Of a DNA stretch of 64,000 nucleotides, positions 46,127-54,944 are shown piece after piece. The number at the start of each line of letters is the position of its first letter. Position 1 is the first letter of the stretch. The notes under the pieces are model-generated. The model saw nothing but the letters and a program-made list of their open reading frames with translations. It did no database searches and was not told the origin of the DNA. The stretch is from Alloyangia pacifica (GTDB taxonomy: Bacteria; Pseudomonadota; Alphaproteobacteria; Rhodobacterales; Rhodobacteraceae). The position numbers and the translations under genes are program-made. Location: assembly GCF_003111685.1 (NCBI RefSeq), contig NZ_CP022189.1, positions 200,001 to 264,000 of the forward strand. Direction: 5' to 3'.

Positions 46127-46155
46127 AAAAACAGGGCGGGGTCTCCCCCGCCCTG
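46127..46155 (-). terminator. Terminator for the - strand gene at 46305
   Basis: CAGGGCGGGG/CCCCGCCCTG is a 10-bp stem followed on the - strand by TTTTTCTT. It can also act as a stem without T run for tlpA, which ends 14 bases before. Confidence 0.7.
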
Positions 46156-46304
46156 CGTCACTGGTTACACATTCTCCGGGCTGACAGCAGGTGCGCGCCG
46201 CCAGACCGATCTCGCGCCAAACCCGTTACAACAAAGGCGCCTCCGGCCATTGAGCTCCGCGAGACCAGCGCGTCCTGCAAAACTCTCGAAAATTCGTTAA
46301 GTTT

Positions 46305-46847
46305 CTATTTCAATGCCAACGATATTCTGATGGCCCGTGAGCGATCGCCGCTGCGCAGGTCGCGGCGCCAGCTTTCGCGCGGCGCGCCGAGGTCGTCGAG
46401 CGTGGTGCCGCCGATGGCGACAGGCCCCTTGCGGTCCCATTCCGTCCACGCCAGCCCGTCCTCGGTTTCGCGGGTCTCGCGCTGGCGGGTTTCGCGCCGG
46501 CCGTCCGCGTGGACGATGTCGTATTCGCAGGCGCCGAGCGTGCGGGCGCAGCTATAGGGTTCAAAGCGCGTCACATTGCCCTGCGCGGTGACGCTCAGCA
46601 GCACTTCGCCGCGCGTGTCGGTGTAATAGCGCCCGGCGTAGAGCGCATCCCCCGTGGCCCCGTCGTAGAGATCGAAACGGTACAGCCCCTCCACTTCACC
46701 CCGGGCGAGATGGCTGACCACATGGCCCTGATCGTCCTGCATCACCAGCAGCGAGCCCGGTGCGAGCCGCGGGGTCTCCATCGCGATGTCGGCGTGCACT
46801 GGCGCGGCCCCCAGCGACGCCAGAACGGCATAGAAAAAAAGACGCAT
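46305..46847 (-). CDS. Secreted protein of unknown function
   Basis: This 180-aa protein has a signal peptide (residues 1-19, ending VHAD). The mature part is polar, with a two-Cys segment YSCARTLGACEYDI near residue 100 that probably forms a periplasmic disulfide, then an Arg-rich stretch (GRRETRQRETRETED). I do not recognise a family. It stands alone, with its own terminator about 150 bp downstream. Confidence 0.7.
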   Translation of the reverse strand: MRLFFYAVLASLGAAPVHADIAMETPRLAPGSLLVMQDDQGHVVSHLARGEVEGLYRFDLYDGATGDALYAGRYYTDTRGEVLLSVTAQGNVTRFEPYSCARTLGACEYDIVHADGRRETRQRETRETEDGLAWTEWDRKGPVAIGGTTLDDLGAPRESWRRDLRSGDRSRAIRISLALK

Positions 46848-47075
46848 GGCAGTGCGCTCCTCCTAGGCGGTCCCCCGAGCAGCAGGGAACACCCATCAAG
46901 GGTGCGGTCGATACGGCGATTTATCAAATTTTTGTCGCAAAGTGGGCCTTATTTTGAGGTGATCCGGTGACAATGTGCGCGGAAGACGGAGGAGTGTTTC
47001 CGGACTCGTGCGGCTGCCTCCGAATCTCTCCCGCCGAAGCGAGGGTGCGCGCCCTGATTTCGCCGGATTTCCTTG

Positions 47076-47984
47076 TCAGCGGCAGTAGCTGCCGGAGCGG
47101 TAGCGGGCTGTGTCGAAATGCAGGTGGTCCTTGTGAAAAGGATCGGACTCGGGGCCGAGCACTGTGCCGAACGGACCGCAGGCGCCGCTGTGCAGCTTGC
47201 GCAGGATGCGCCCCTCGGTGCTCCGGCCCCAGTCCTTCAGCACGGAGATCTCGCTGCCATCGTTCAGGCGGATCGCGGCGATGTCGATGGCGCGGCCTCG
47301 GGCGTGCTCGCTGATCTTGGCACCGGGCTGGTTGTTGCGCGAGCGGCAGGCGTAGCTGCCAGCAATGCGCAGCCCTGAGACGCCGCCCCCGGTCGAACCC
47401 ACCGCGGGTTTCAGCGCGCGCTCGACCCAGGTCTTCAGGGCGCGGGCGGTGGGGCAGTCGATGGTGGCGCGGGTGCTGAGCGCGACGCCCGAGACCGTGC
47501 GCAGCTTGATCGCCTCGTCGATGCCACACCCCGAGATGCGCCCGGGCACGGCCCCGATGATGCTGCCCTGCAGGTCGGGATCGCCGCAGACGGCGCCGCG
47601 GGCGCGCTCTCGGCGGACCGCCAGCGCCTGTTCGACGATGGCTGGGCTGCGCGGGCTGGGGCGGAGCGATCTGGGGATCGCCTGCGGCGAGCGCGCGGCG
47701 AACGCCGTGCGCAGGGCGATGTCGCGGGGGGCGGGCCCGTGACCGAGGGCCGGGGCACCTGCGGGAGGGTCGGGATCGCCGAGCGTTGTGCCGAGCGGTG
47801 CGGGCCTGGCTTTCGGCCGCTCGAGCGCGCCGGTGGCGGTGACGGTGACCGAGGCAGGTTGCGGCGCCTCAATGAGCGCGCGCGCGACCGGACGCAGCGA
47901 GGCACCGGGGGCGGTTTCGGGCGCGGCAGAAAGCGGAGATGCGAGGAACATCATTGCCGCCAGTGCCGCTGCCCGAGAGATCAT
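47076..47984 (-). CDS. Extensin-like C-terminal domain protein
   Basis: This exported protein has 302 aa: a signal peptide (residues 1-20), a Pro/Ala-rich linker (about 25-120), then the extensin-like domain. Marks: CGDPDLQGSIIGAVPGRISGCGIDEAI near 134, CPTARALKTWVE near 176, YACRSRNNQPGAKISEHARGRAIDIA near 215 with the metal-like H-x-D pattern, and KDHLHFDTARY at the end. The domain resembles D-Ala-D-Ala metallopeptidases, so a cell-wall role is likely. The start overlaps the tyrA stop (ATGA). Confidence 0.88.
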   Translation of the reverse strand: MISRAAALAAMMFLASPLSAAPETAPGASLRPVARALIEAPQPASVTVTATGALERPKARPAPLGTTLGDPDPPAGAPALGHGPAPRDIALRTAFAARSPQAIPRSLRPSPRSPAIVEQALAVRRERARGAVCGDPDLQGSIIGAVPGRISGCGIDEAIKLRTVSGVALSTRATIDCPTARALKTWVERALKPAVGSTGGGVSGLRIAGSYACRSRNNQPGAKISEHARGRAIDIAAIRLNDGSEISVLKDWGRSTEGRILRKLHSGACGPFGTVLGPESDPFHKDHLHFDTARYRSGSYCR

Positions 47985-48904
47985 TTTTCCACCTTCACCC
48001 GTCCGAAATCCGGCGCATCCGTGTCCTGACCGGCCTGAAGGATGCCACGACGAATTTCCCGCGTCCGGGTGAAGTAGTCAAAGAGCAATTGCCCGTCGCC
48101 GGTGCGGATGGCGCGTTGCAGCGCAAAGAGCTCTTCGGTGAAGCGCCCGAGGATCTCCAGCGTGGCCTGCTTGTTGGTCATGAAGACGTCGCGCCACATG
48201 GTCGGGTCCGAGGCCGCGATGCGGGTGAAATCGCGGAAACCCGCGGCCGAGAACTTGATCACCTCCTGGTCCGAGACCCGGCGCAGGTCGTCGGCGACGC
48301 CCACCATCGTGTAGGCGATGAGGTGCGGCACGTGGCTCACCACCGCGCAGACGAGGTCGTGGTGTTCGACCTCCATCTGCTCGGTCTTGGCGCCGAGCGC
48401 CTGCCAGAAGGCCTCGACCTTCGCCGTGGCCTCCTCGGAAGCACCGTCCGGCACGATCAGGCACCAGCGATTGTCATAAAGCGAGGCGAAGCCGGCGCCC
48501 GGGCCGGAATGCTCGGTGCCCGCCATCGGGTGGGTCGGCACGAAGTTCACCCCCTCGGGCAGGTGCGGGCGCACCGCCTCGATGATCTCCTTCTTCACCG
48601 AGCCCACGTCGCTGACGGTGCAGCCGGGCTTGAGATGCGGCGCGATGGCCTCGGCGATCGGGCCCATGGCACCGACCGGCACGGCAAGGATCACCAGATC
48701 GGCGTCTTTCACCGCCGCTTCGGCGCTGTCCACGACCTCGTGGCAGAGGCCAAGGCGCTTTGCGGTCTCGCGCGTCTCTGCCGAGCGCGCGTAGCCGGTG
48801 ACATGGCTCTCCATGCCCGCCCGCTTCATCGCCCAGAAAATCGACGAGGCGATCAGGCCGAGGCCGATCAGCGCCACCTTTCCGTAGGTCTGCGTCTCGC
48901 TCAT
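47981..48904 (-). CDS. tyrA: Prephenate/arogenate dehydrogenase
   Basis: This NAD(P)-dependent dehydrogenase of tyrosine synthesis has 307 aa. The Rossmann loop is [18 protein letters not shown] near residue 10. Also visible are [14 protein letters not shown] near 100, [16 protein letters not shown] near 125 and [21 protein letters not shown] near 225. The start at 48904 overlaps the hisC stop (ATGA). The longer open frame continuing to 50140 is antisense-like sequence and not part of the protein. Whether prephenate or arogenate is preferred cannot be read. Confidence 0.93.
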   Translation of the reverse strand: MSETQTYGKVALIGLGLIASSIFWAMKRAGMESHVTGYARSAETRETAKRLGLCHEVVDSAEAAVKDADLVILAVPVGAMGPIAEAIAPHLKPGCTVSDVGSVKKEIIEAVRPHLPEGVNFVPTHPMAGTEHSGPGAGFASLYDNRWCLIVPDGASEEATAKVEAFWQALGAKTEQMEVEHHDLVCAVVSHVPHLIAYTMVGVADDLRRVSDQEVIKFSAAGFRDFTRIAASDPTMWRDVFMTNKQATLEILGRFTEELFALQRAIRTGDGQLLFDYFTRTREIRRGILQAGQDTDAPDFGRVKVEK

Positions 48905-49986
48905 CGGGCGCCGGCCTTGAACTGCCCCACCAGATGCGCCACGCGGCGGCACGACGCCTCGTCGCCCACGGTGATACGCAGCGCCTGCGGCAGCCCGTAG
49001 CCGGTGGTGCGGCGCACCAGAACGCCCTGCGACTGCAGGTAGGCGTCGCAGGCCTCGGCCTCGGCCTGCGATCCGAAGCGTGCGAGGATGAAGTTCGCGG
49101 TGGACGCATCCGACGACACGCCGTGCTCGGCCAGCGCCTCGCTCAGCCAAGCGCGCATGCGAGCGTTTTCCGCGCGGCACTTCTCGACGTAGGCGGTGTC
49201 GCGGATCGAGGCCTCGGCAGCGGTCAGCGTCAGGGCGGCGACGTTGAACGGGCCGCGGATGCGGTTCAGAACGTCGATGATCGCCTGCGGGCCGTAACCC
49301 CAGCCGATGCGCATGCCGCCAAGCCCGTAGAGTTTCGAGAAGGTGCGGGTCATGAAGACGTTGGGCCGGTCGGTGGCGAGCTTGGCGCCGCCATCGTAGC
49401 CCTCGACGTATTCCGCATAGGCGCTGTCGATCACCAGCAGCGCGGTCTCGGGAATGCCGTTCGCCAGCCGTTCGAGCTCGGCGAGGCCGATCATCGTGCC
49501 GGTGGGGTTGGCGGGGTTGGCGACGAACACCAGCCGGGTGCGCTCGGTGCAGGCGGCGAGGATGTTGTCGACGTTGACCACGCGATCCTGCTCGGCCACC
49601 TCGACGGGGGTCGCGCCGGCGGCCATAGCCGAGATCTTGTGCATGGCAAAGCCGTGTTCGGTGTGGATCACCTCGGTGCCCGGCCCGGCATAGGCCTGGC
49701 AGAGGAAGGCGATGATCTCGTCCGAGCCGGCGCCGCAGATGATCCGCTGCGGGTCGAGGCCCCAGGTCTCGCCGATGGCCTCGCGCAGGGCGGTGTGGTC
49801 CGAGGAAGGATAGCGATGCATTTCGTGCACCACGCGCCGGACCGCCTCCTGCGCCGCCGGGGAGGGGCCGAAAGGGTTCTCGTTGGAGCTGAGCTTGATG
49901 ACGTTCGAGACGCCCGCCACATGCGACGCACCACCCACGTAGAGCTCGATGTCCATGATGCCGGGTTGCGGTTCGATGCCAGCCAT
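48901..49986 (-). CDS. hisC: Histidinol-phosphate aminotransferase
   Basis: This class I/II PLP aminotransferase has 361 aa. The N-terminal marker is [13 protein letters not shown] near 30, the cofactor segment is [10 protein letters not shown] near 158, and the PLP lysine lies in [20 protein letters not shown] near 215-232. Its coupling to tyrA suggests that it may also act on aromatic keto acids (HisH/ArAT-like activity), a known overlap in this family. It is first in the hisC-tyrA-extensin unit. Confidence 0.93.
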   Translation of the reverse strand: MAGIEPQPGIMDIELYVGGASHVAGVSNVIKLSSNENPFGPSPAAQEAVRRVVHEMHRYPSSDHTALREAIGETWGLDPQRIICGAGSDEIIAFLCQAYAGPGTEVIHTEHGFAMHKISAMAAGATPVEVAEQDRVVNVDNILAACTERTRLVFVANPANPTGTMIGLAELERLANGIPETALLVIDSAYAEYVEGYDGGAKLATDRPNVFMTRTFSKLYGLGGMRIGWGYGPQAIIDVLNRIRGPFNVAALTLTAAEASIRDTAYVEKCRAENARMRAWLSEALAEHGVSSDASTANFILARFGSQAEAEACDAYLQSQGVLVRRTTGYGLPQALRITVGDEASCRRVAHLVGQFKAGAR

Positions 49987-50072
49987 ATGCGGTCTTCCCT
50001 GAGACTAAGAGTGCCGCGCCTGCATAGCGCGACGCCGCGGCACATGCCAGTCTCGGGAACGGGCAGGCGGCC

Positions 50073-51362
50073 CTAGACGACGACCTCGTGGCGCTCCTGC
50101 TCACCGACCTCGAAGACCCGTTTGTAGCGGGCGATCTCATCCGCCGGACCCATCGCCTTGTTGGGGTTGTCCGAGAGCTTCACCGTTGGCTTGCCGTTGG
50201 CGCTGATTGCCTTGCAGACGAGGCTGAAGGGCGCCAGCCGGTCGTCGGGCGTGAGGCCGCGGAAATCGTTGGTCAGCAGCGTGCCCCAGCCGAAGGAGAC
50301 CCGCACCCGGCCCGCGAACTTGTGGTAGAGTTCGAGGATCTTTTCTTCGTCGAGTCCGTCCGAGAAGATCACCAGCTTCTCGCGCGGGTCTTCGCCGCGC
50401 TCCTGCCACCAGCGGATGGCGATCTCGGCGCCGGTCTCGGGATCGCCGCTGTCGATCCGGATGCCGGTCCAGCCAGCCAGCCAGTCCGGGGCATTCCTCA
50501 GGAAGCCTTCGGTGCCATAGGTGTCGGGCAGGATCATCCGGAGGTTGCCGTCGTGCTCGCGGTGCCAGTCGGCCAGAACATCATAGGGCGCGCGGGCCAG
50601 CGCCGCGTCATCCTCGGCGAGCGCGGCGTAGACCATGGGCAGCTCGTGGGCATTGGTGCCGATGGCCTCGAGATCGCGGTTCTTGGCGATCAGGCAGTTG
50701 GAGGTGCCGGTGAACCCGTCGCCCAGACCCTCGACCATCGCCTGCACGCACCAGTCCTGCCACAGGAAGCTGTGGCGGCGGCGGGTGCCGAAATCGGCTA
50801 TCTTGAGGCCGGGCTGCTGCCGCAGCCGCTCGATCTTCTCCCAGAGCTTGGTGGCGGCGCGGGCATAGAGCACCTGCAACTCGAACTTGCCCATGTGGTT
50901 GAGCACGGCGCGGCCGCGCAACTCCATCAGCACGGCGAGCGCCGGGATCTCCCACAACATGACCTCGGGCCAGCTGCCCTCGAAGGTCAGCTCGTACTGG
51001 TCGCCGACGCGTTCGAGAAAATAGGGCGGCAGGCGCAGGGTCTCGAACCACTCCATGAAGTCGGAACGGAACATCTGCCGCTTGCCGTAGAAGGTGTTGC
51101 CGCGCAGCCAGGTGCTTTCCCCGCGTGACAGGCTGAGCGAGCGGATGTGGTCGAGCTGTTCGCGCAGCTCGCCCTCGTCGATCAGCTTGGCCAGCGGCAC
51201 GTTGCTGGAGCGGTTGATCAGGCTGAAGGTGACTTGGGTGTCACGCCGGTTGTGAAAGACCGACTGGCACATCAGCAGCTTGTAGAAATCGGTATCGATC
51301 AGCGACCGGACGATCGGGTCGATCTTCCAGCGGTGGTTCCAGACTCGGGTCGCGATTTCCAC
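50073..51362 (-). CDS. pncB: Nicotinate phosphoribosyltransferase
   Basis: This enzyme of NAD salvage makes nicotinate mononucleotide from nicotinate and PRPP. It has 429 aa. Signatures are SLIDTDFYKLLMCQSVFHN near residue 20, a FGTRRRHSFLWQD segment with the autophosphorylated His near 192, and GTSNCLIAKNRD near 220. GTG 51362 was chosen because AGGAG lies eight bases ahead of it; the GTG nine bases further upstream would overlap that site. pncA is 117 bp upstream on the same strand. Confidence 0.95.
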   Translation of the reverse strand: MEIATRVWNHRWKIDPIVRSLIDTDFYKLLMCQSVFHNRRDTQVTFSLINRSSNVPLAKLIDEGELREQLDHIRSLSLSRGESTWLRGNTFYGKRQMFRSDFMEWFETLRLPPYFLERVGDQYELTFEGSWPEVMLWEIPALAVLMELRGRAVLNHMGKFELQVLYARAATKLWEKIERLRQQPGLKIADFGTRRRHSFLWQDWCVQAMVEGLGDGFTGTSNCLIAKNRDLEAIGTNAHELPMVYAALAEDDAALARAPYDVLADWHREHDGNLRMILPDTYGTEGFLRNAPDWLAGWTGIRIDSGDPETGAEIAIRWWQERGEDPREKLVIFSDGLDEEKILELYHKFAGRVRVSFGWGTLLTNDFRGLTPDDRLAPFSLVCKAISANGKPTVKLSDNPNKAMGPADEIARYKRVFEVGEQERHEVVV

Positions 51363-51479
51363 GGCGCACACTCCTCACGGGCAGTCGGGGCCCCTGTTAC
51401 GCGAATGTGACAGGGAGGGCCAAGCGCTTTCTGCCTTTCCGGCAACGGCTTGCGGGACCGATTGTTCCCGTCCGCCGGC

Positions 51480-52082
51480 TCAGGCGGCGCGCGAGAGCTT
51501 CACGCCGGCGCCGTTCATGCCCGCTCGGGCGGCCGAAAGCGAGCCGTCGAAGTCGATGGCACGGCAGAGATCCTCGCGCACGGTTACAGCGAAATCGAGT
51601 TTCGCCGCATCCAGAGCCGAGTAGGTCACGCAGAAATCCGTGGCGAGGCCGACGAGCGTCAGCCGCTCGACTCCCCGCGTCCGCAGGTAGCCCTCGAGCC
51701 CGGTGGGCGTGCGGCGGTCGTTCTCGAAAAAGGCCGAGTAGCTGTCGATCGCCGGGTTGTGGCCCTTGCGGATGATAAGATCGGCGCGGTCGGTGTTCAG
51801 CGCCGGGTGAAACGCCGCGCCGGGGCTGCCGATGACGCAATGGTCGGGCCAGAGCACCTGCGCGCCATAAGGCATCTCGGTCAGATCATAGGGCGCCTTG
51901 CCCGGGTGGGCGCTGGCAAAGGACGAATGCCCGGCCGGGTGCCAGTCCTGGGTCAGCACCACCGCGTCGGCCTCGTCCATCAGCGCGTTGATCGGGGCGA
52001 CGATCTCGTCGCCGCCGGGCACGGCAAGCGCCCCACCGGGGCAGAAATCGGTCTGGACGTCGATGACGATGAGCGCGTGCAT
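51480..52082 (-). CDS. pncA: Nicotinamidase
   Basis: This cysteine hydrolase (200 aa) converts nicotinamide to nicotinate, the step before PncB. The catalytic triad is D9 ([11 protein letters not shown]), K106 (IIRKGHNP) and C151 ([11 protein letters not shown]). Metal-site residues are visible in [12 protein letters not shown] near 44-55. ATG 52082 opens the family domain; the 27-base upstream extension was rejected. It is divergent from trhO. Confidence 0.95.
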   Translation of the reverse strand: MHALIVIDVQTDFCPGGALAVPGGDEIVAPINALMDEADAVVLTQDWHPAGHSSFASAHPGKAPYDLTEMPYGAQVLWPDHCVIGSPGAAFHPALNTDRADLIIRKGHNPAIDSYSAFFENDRRTPTGLEGYLRTRGVERLTLVGLATDFCVTYSALDAAKLDFAVTVREDLCRAIDFDGSLSAARAGMNGAGVKLSRAA

Positions 52083-52196
52083 GTCTCTGGGCCTCCGGGC
52101 ATTTTCCAAAGGCTTACGCGCCGCGCCGCGCGCGCGTCAATGCTGCGGCAATCCGGTCGCTTGCCCGACTCGACCCTTGAGCGTAAATGCGCCCGC

Positions 52197-53120
52197 ATGT
52201 TCACAGTCTGCGCCCTCTACCACTTCATCCGCTTCGACGATCCCGCTGTCCTGCGCGGACCGCTTCTGGACCTGTGCCTCGCCAATTCGGTCACCGGCAC
52301 GCTGTTGCTGGCCGGCGAGGGGATCAACGGCACCATCGCCGGCCCGCGCGCCGGGGTCGATGCGGTGCTCGCGCATATCCGCGCGCTGCCCGGCTGCGCC
52401 GATCTGGAATGGAAGGTCTCCGAGGCCGCCGAGCGCCCCTTCGCCCGCATGAAGGTGCGGCTGAAGAAGGAAATCGTCACCATGGGTCAGCCCGGTGTCG
52501 ATCCGCGCGCCAGCGTCGGCCATTACGTGGCGCCGGCCGACTGGAATGATCTGATCCGCTCGCCCGACGTGGCGGTGATCGACACGCGCAACGATTACGA
52601 GATCGCCATCGGCACTTTCGAGGGGGCGGTCGATCCGCAGACCGCCACGTTCCGCGAGTTCCCCGAGTGGTGGGCGCAGAACAAGGACCGCTTCCACAAC
52701 AAGCGCATCGCTATGTTCTGCACCGGCGGCATCCGCTGCGAGAAGTCGACGAACTACCTGCTGAGCCAGGGCGTCGAGGAGGTCTATCACCTCAAGGGCG
52801 GCATCCTGAAATACCTCGAGGAGGTGCCCGAGGAAGACAGCAGCTGGCAGGGCAGCTGCTTCGTCTTCGACGGCCGCGTCTCGGTCGGGCACGGGCTGCG
52901 CGAAGGCCCGCACGAGCTCTGCCATGCCTGCCGCCGGCCGATCCTGCCCGAGGACCGCGCCCGCCCCGACTACGAGGAAGGTGTCTCGTGCCACCAGTGC
53001 GTTGCCGAGACCTCGGACGAGGACAAGGCGCGCTTCCGCGAGCGGCAGAAGCAGATCGCCCTCGCCAAGGCGCGCGGTGAGCGCCACCTGCATGCGGATA
53101 CGCCGGGCGAAGGGCTGTAA
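52197..53120 (+). CDS. trhO: tRNA uridine(34) hydroxylase, rhodanese-like
   Basis: This 307-aa enzyme (YceA/TrhO) inserts the 5-hydroxyl group at wobble U34 of several tRNAs. The N-terminal acylphosphatase-like domain contains [15 protein letters not shown] near residue 40. The rhodanese domain holds the active Cys in [17 protein letters not shown] near 180, and a CHACRRP...CHQC zinc-like pair follows near 240-265. ATG 52197 gives the usual family start (TVCALYHF). Confidence 0.94.
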   Translation: MFTVCALYHFIRFDDPAVLRGPLLDLCLANSVTGTLLLAGEGINGTIAGPRAGVDAVLAHIRALPGCADLEWKVSEAAERPFARMKVRLKKEIVTMGQPGVDPRASVGHYVAPADWNDLIRSPDVAVIDTRNDYEIAIGTFEGAVDPQTATFREFPEWWAQNKDRFHNKRIAMFCTGGIRCEKSTNYLLSQGVEEVYHLKGGILKYLEEVPEEDSSWQGSCFVFDGRVSVGHGLREGPHELCHACRRPILPEDRARPDYEEGVSCHQCVAETSDEDKARFRERQKQIALAKARGERHLHADTPGEGL

Positions 53121-53270
53121 TCTGCTCCGCCTTGCTGGCCTTCCGATCGGTCCCGCGGTGCCTGTTCGCGGGATTTTCTTTTTGGACCCGCGGTGTCGCT
53201 GCCGGGGTGGCGCGGGGGTGTGCGTCATCCTCTCGGCAGCCAGATCGCGCGGACCGCGCGCCGGGCGTCT

Positions 53271-54044
53271 TCAGAAATAGCTTCGCACCAAGGCGCCCGA
53301 GAGCAGCGACCAGCCGTCGGCGATGACGAAGAAGGCGAGCTTGAAGGGGAGTGAGACGATGGCCGGGGGGACCATCATCATGCCCATCGACATCAGCACC
53401 GCCGCCACCACAAGGTCGATGATCAGGAAGGGCAGGAAGATCAGGAAGCCCACCTGGAAGGCGCGGGCGATCTCCGAAAGCATGAAGCTCGGCACCAGCA
53501 GCGACAGCGGGGCGTCGGGTGCGAGCGACGTGTCCTCCGTTTCCGGTCGCAGCTCGGCCATGGTCTCGAAGGTCGCCGGATCGCAGCGCGCCGCCATGAA
53601 GCCCCGGAACGGCGCGAGTGTGCGCTCGGTCGCCTCGGCCAGTTCGATGCGCTCGTCGAGCAGCGGCTCGATTCCCTGCTCCCATGCAGTGGTGAAGGTG
53701 GGCTCCATGACGAAAAATGTGAGAAGCAGCGCGAGGCTGACGATCAGCATGTTCGGCGGCGACTGCTGCAGCCCCAGGGCCTGACGCAAGATCGCCAGCA
53801 CGGTGACGATGAAGGGAAAACAGGTCACCATCACCGCGATTCCGGGCGCCAGGCTGAGCAGGGTGACCAGCGCGATCAGTTGCAGGCTGACCGCGGCGAC
53901 CGAGCCACCCGCGCCGAAATCCACCGAGACCTGCTGCGCCGCCGCGGCGCCCGGCAGCAGGTTGAGCAACGCAAGACCCGCGCCGAGACCCGCTCGCCCA
54001 AGGCGGCGCGCGGCGAGACGGCAGACGTGGCGGCGGCTGCACAT
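53271..54044 (-). CDS. fliP: Flagellar type III export pore protein FliP
   Basis: This core component of the flagellar export gate has 257 aa (E. coli: 245). A cleavable signal (residues 1-36, ending AAAA-QQ) is followed by ALVTLLSLAPGIAVMVTCFPFIVTVLAILRQALG-type first helices (residues 57-90), and SFMLSEIARAFQVGFLIFLPFLIIDLVVAA near 190-218 is the FliP signature. It is the last gene of the - strand flagellar run, 2 bp after fliN. Confidence 0.95.
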   Translation of the reverse strand: MCSRRHVCRLAARRLGRAGLGAGLALLNLLPGAAAAQQVSVDFGAGGSVAAVSLQLIALVTLLSLAPGIAVMVTCFPFIVTVLAILRQALGLQQSPPNMLIVSLALLLTFFVMEPTFTTAWEQGIEPLLDERIELAEATERTLAPFRGFMAARCDPATFETMAELRPETEDTSLAPDAPLSLLVPSFMLSEIARAFQVGFLIFLPFLIIDLVVAAVLMSMGMMMVPPAIVSLPFKLAFFVIADGWSLLSGALVRSYF

Positions 54045-54046
54045 GG

Positions 54047-54346
54047 TCAGCCCGGGCTCTGGATGTCCATCACCTCGAGCAGGCGCACTGCGAGCTGCGC
54101 GGTTTCGCCCTCCCCGGTGACCTCCAGCGCGCCGGTGCCAATCAGCTTGTCGCCAACGTAGAGCTCGACCGGGTCCTCGAGCCGGCGATCGAGGGTCAGC
54201 ACCGAGCCTTCGCCAAGCTTCAGAAGCTCGCGTACAAGCGGGCGGGCACGCCCGACCGAAACGGTGATCTCGATCGGCACAGAGGTGAAGGCGGTGCTGC
54301 GCGCGCCACCCCCGGCGGGGCTGCCATCTTCGGCTCTCTCATCCAT
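54047..54346 (-). CDS. fliN: Flagellar motor switch protein FliN
   Basis: This 99-aa protein carries the SpoA (surface presentation of antigens) domain of FliN: VPIEITVSVGRARPLVRELLKLGEGSVLTLDR (residues 24-55) and a final DKLIGTGALEVTGEGETAQLAVRLLEV block. It forms the C-ring base with FliG and FliM and binds FliH. It is shorter than E. coli FliN (137 aa) because the N-terminal tail is reduced. The start overlaps the fliH stop by 8 bp; GGAGGAGTGCAGC is its ribosome site. Confidence 0.9.
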   Translation of the reverse strand: MDERAEDGSPAGGGARSTAFTSVPIEITVSVGRARPLVRELLKLGEGSVLTLDRRLEDPVELYVGDKLIGTGALEVTGEGETAQLAVRLLEVMDIQSPG

Positions 54347-54944
54347 GTGCTGCACTCCTCCGGGTGTCATGGGCGAATCCCTCGACCGCACGGGTCACTT
54401 CCTCGAGAAGGCCGGTCATGTCGATCTGTCGTTCGGTCTCGCCGAAGCGCAGGTCGGCCTGCCCTTCGGCCAAGGTCTCGTCCTCCTCGAGCCGCAGCGG
54501 AAAGCCGAAGTCCTGGTCGAGCAGGGGGGCGACCCGTGCCGAGGTGCCCGGGGCCACGGCGATCAGCACCTCGCGCCGCGCGATCTCCTGCGCCATGGCG
54601 CTCAGCTGTTCGCGCAGGTGCAGTCCGAGGGTCTCGTGCAGCAGCCGGGGCAGCAACGCCCGTAGCATTTCCTCGAGCAGCGGCGTCACCGCGTCGAGCA
54701 TCTGCCGGTAGGCCTCGTTGTAGGTGAAGGAGAGATCCTGGAGGTTCTGCGAGAAATCGCTGGCGATCCGGCCGGATTCCTCGGATTGCGCCGTGATCGC
54801 GTCGTCCCAGCCTGCGCGGTAGCCGGAATCGAAGGCCTCCAGTTTCAGCGCGTCGACCTGCTCCGTGCCCGATTCGGCCGCTGTCACCTCGGGCCTCGGG
54901 GGGCGGCGCGAGAAATCTTCGAGAAAATTGCGCAGGTCGCTCAC
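54339..54944 (-). CDS. FliH-like flagellar assembly protein
   Basis: This 201-aa protein lies between fliF and fliN, where FliH is expected. The layout fits: a disordered N-terminus, a GYRAGWDDAITAQ segment (the G-x-x-x-G type helix near 40-52), a long helical middle and a C-terminal domain with EEMLRALLPRLLHETLGLHLREQLSA and VAPGTSARVAPLL. FliH anchors the FliI ATPase to the C ring. Sequence identity within this family is low, so context carries weight. Start and stop overlap both neighbours. Confidence 0.78.
   Translation of the reverse strand: MSDLRNFLEDFSRRPPRPEVTAAESGTEQVDALKLEAFDSGYRAGWDDAITAQSEESGRIASDFSQNLQDLSFTYNEAYRQMLDAVTPLLEEMLRALLPRLLHETLGLHLREQLSAMAQEIARREVLIAVAPGTSARVAPLLDQDFGFPLRLEEDETLAEGQADLRFGETERQIDMTGLLEEVTRAVEGFAHDTRRSAAHG

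Noticed and set aside
46967..47314. 115-codon + strand frame with a GTG after GAGGTGATCC
   Set aside because: Most of it is antisense to the extensin-like gene, and the product is Cys/Arg-rich without a family; only the ribosome-site resemblance is kept as a finding.
48905..50140. Upstream extension of the tyrA frame to 50140
   Set aside because: This part overlaps hisC in another frame; the family start and ATGA coupling fix tyrA at 48904.
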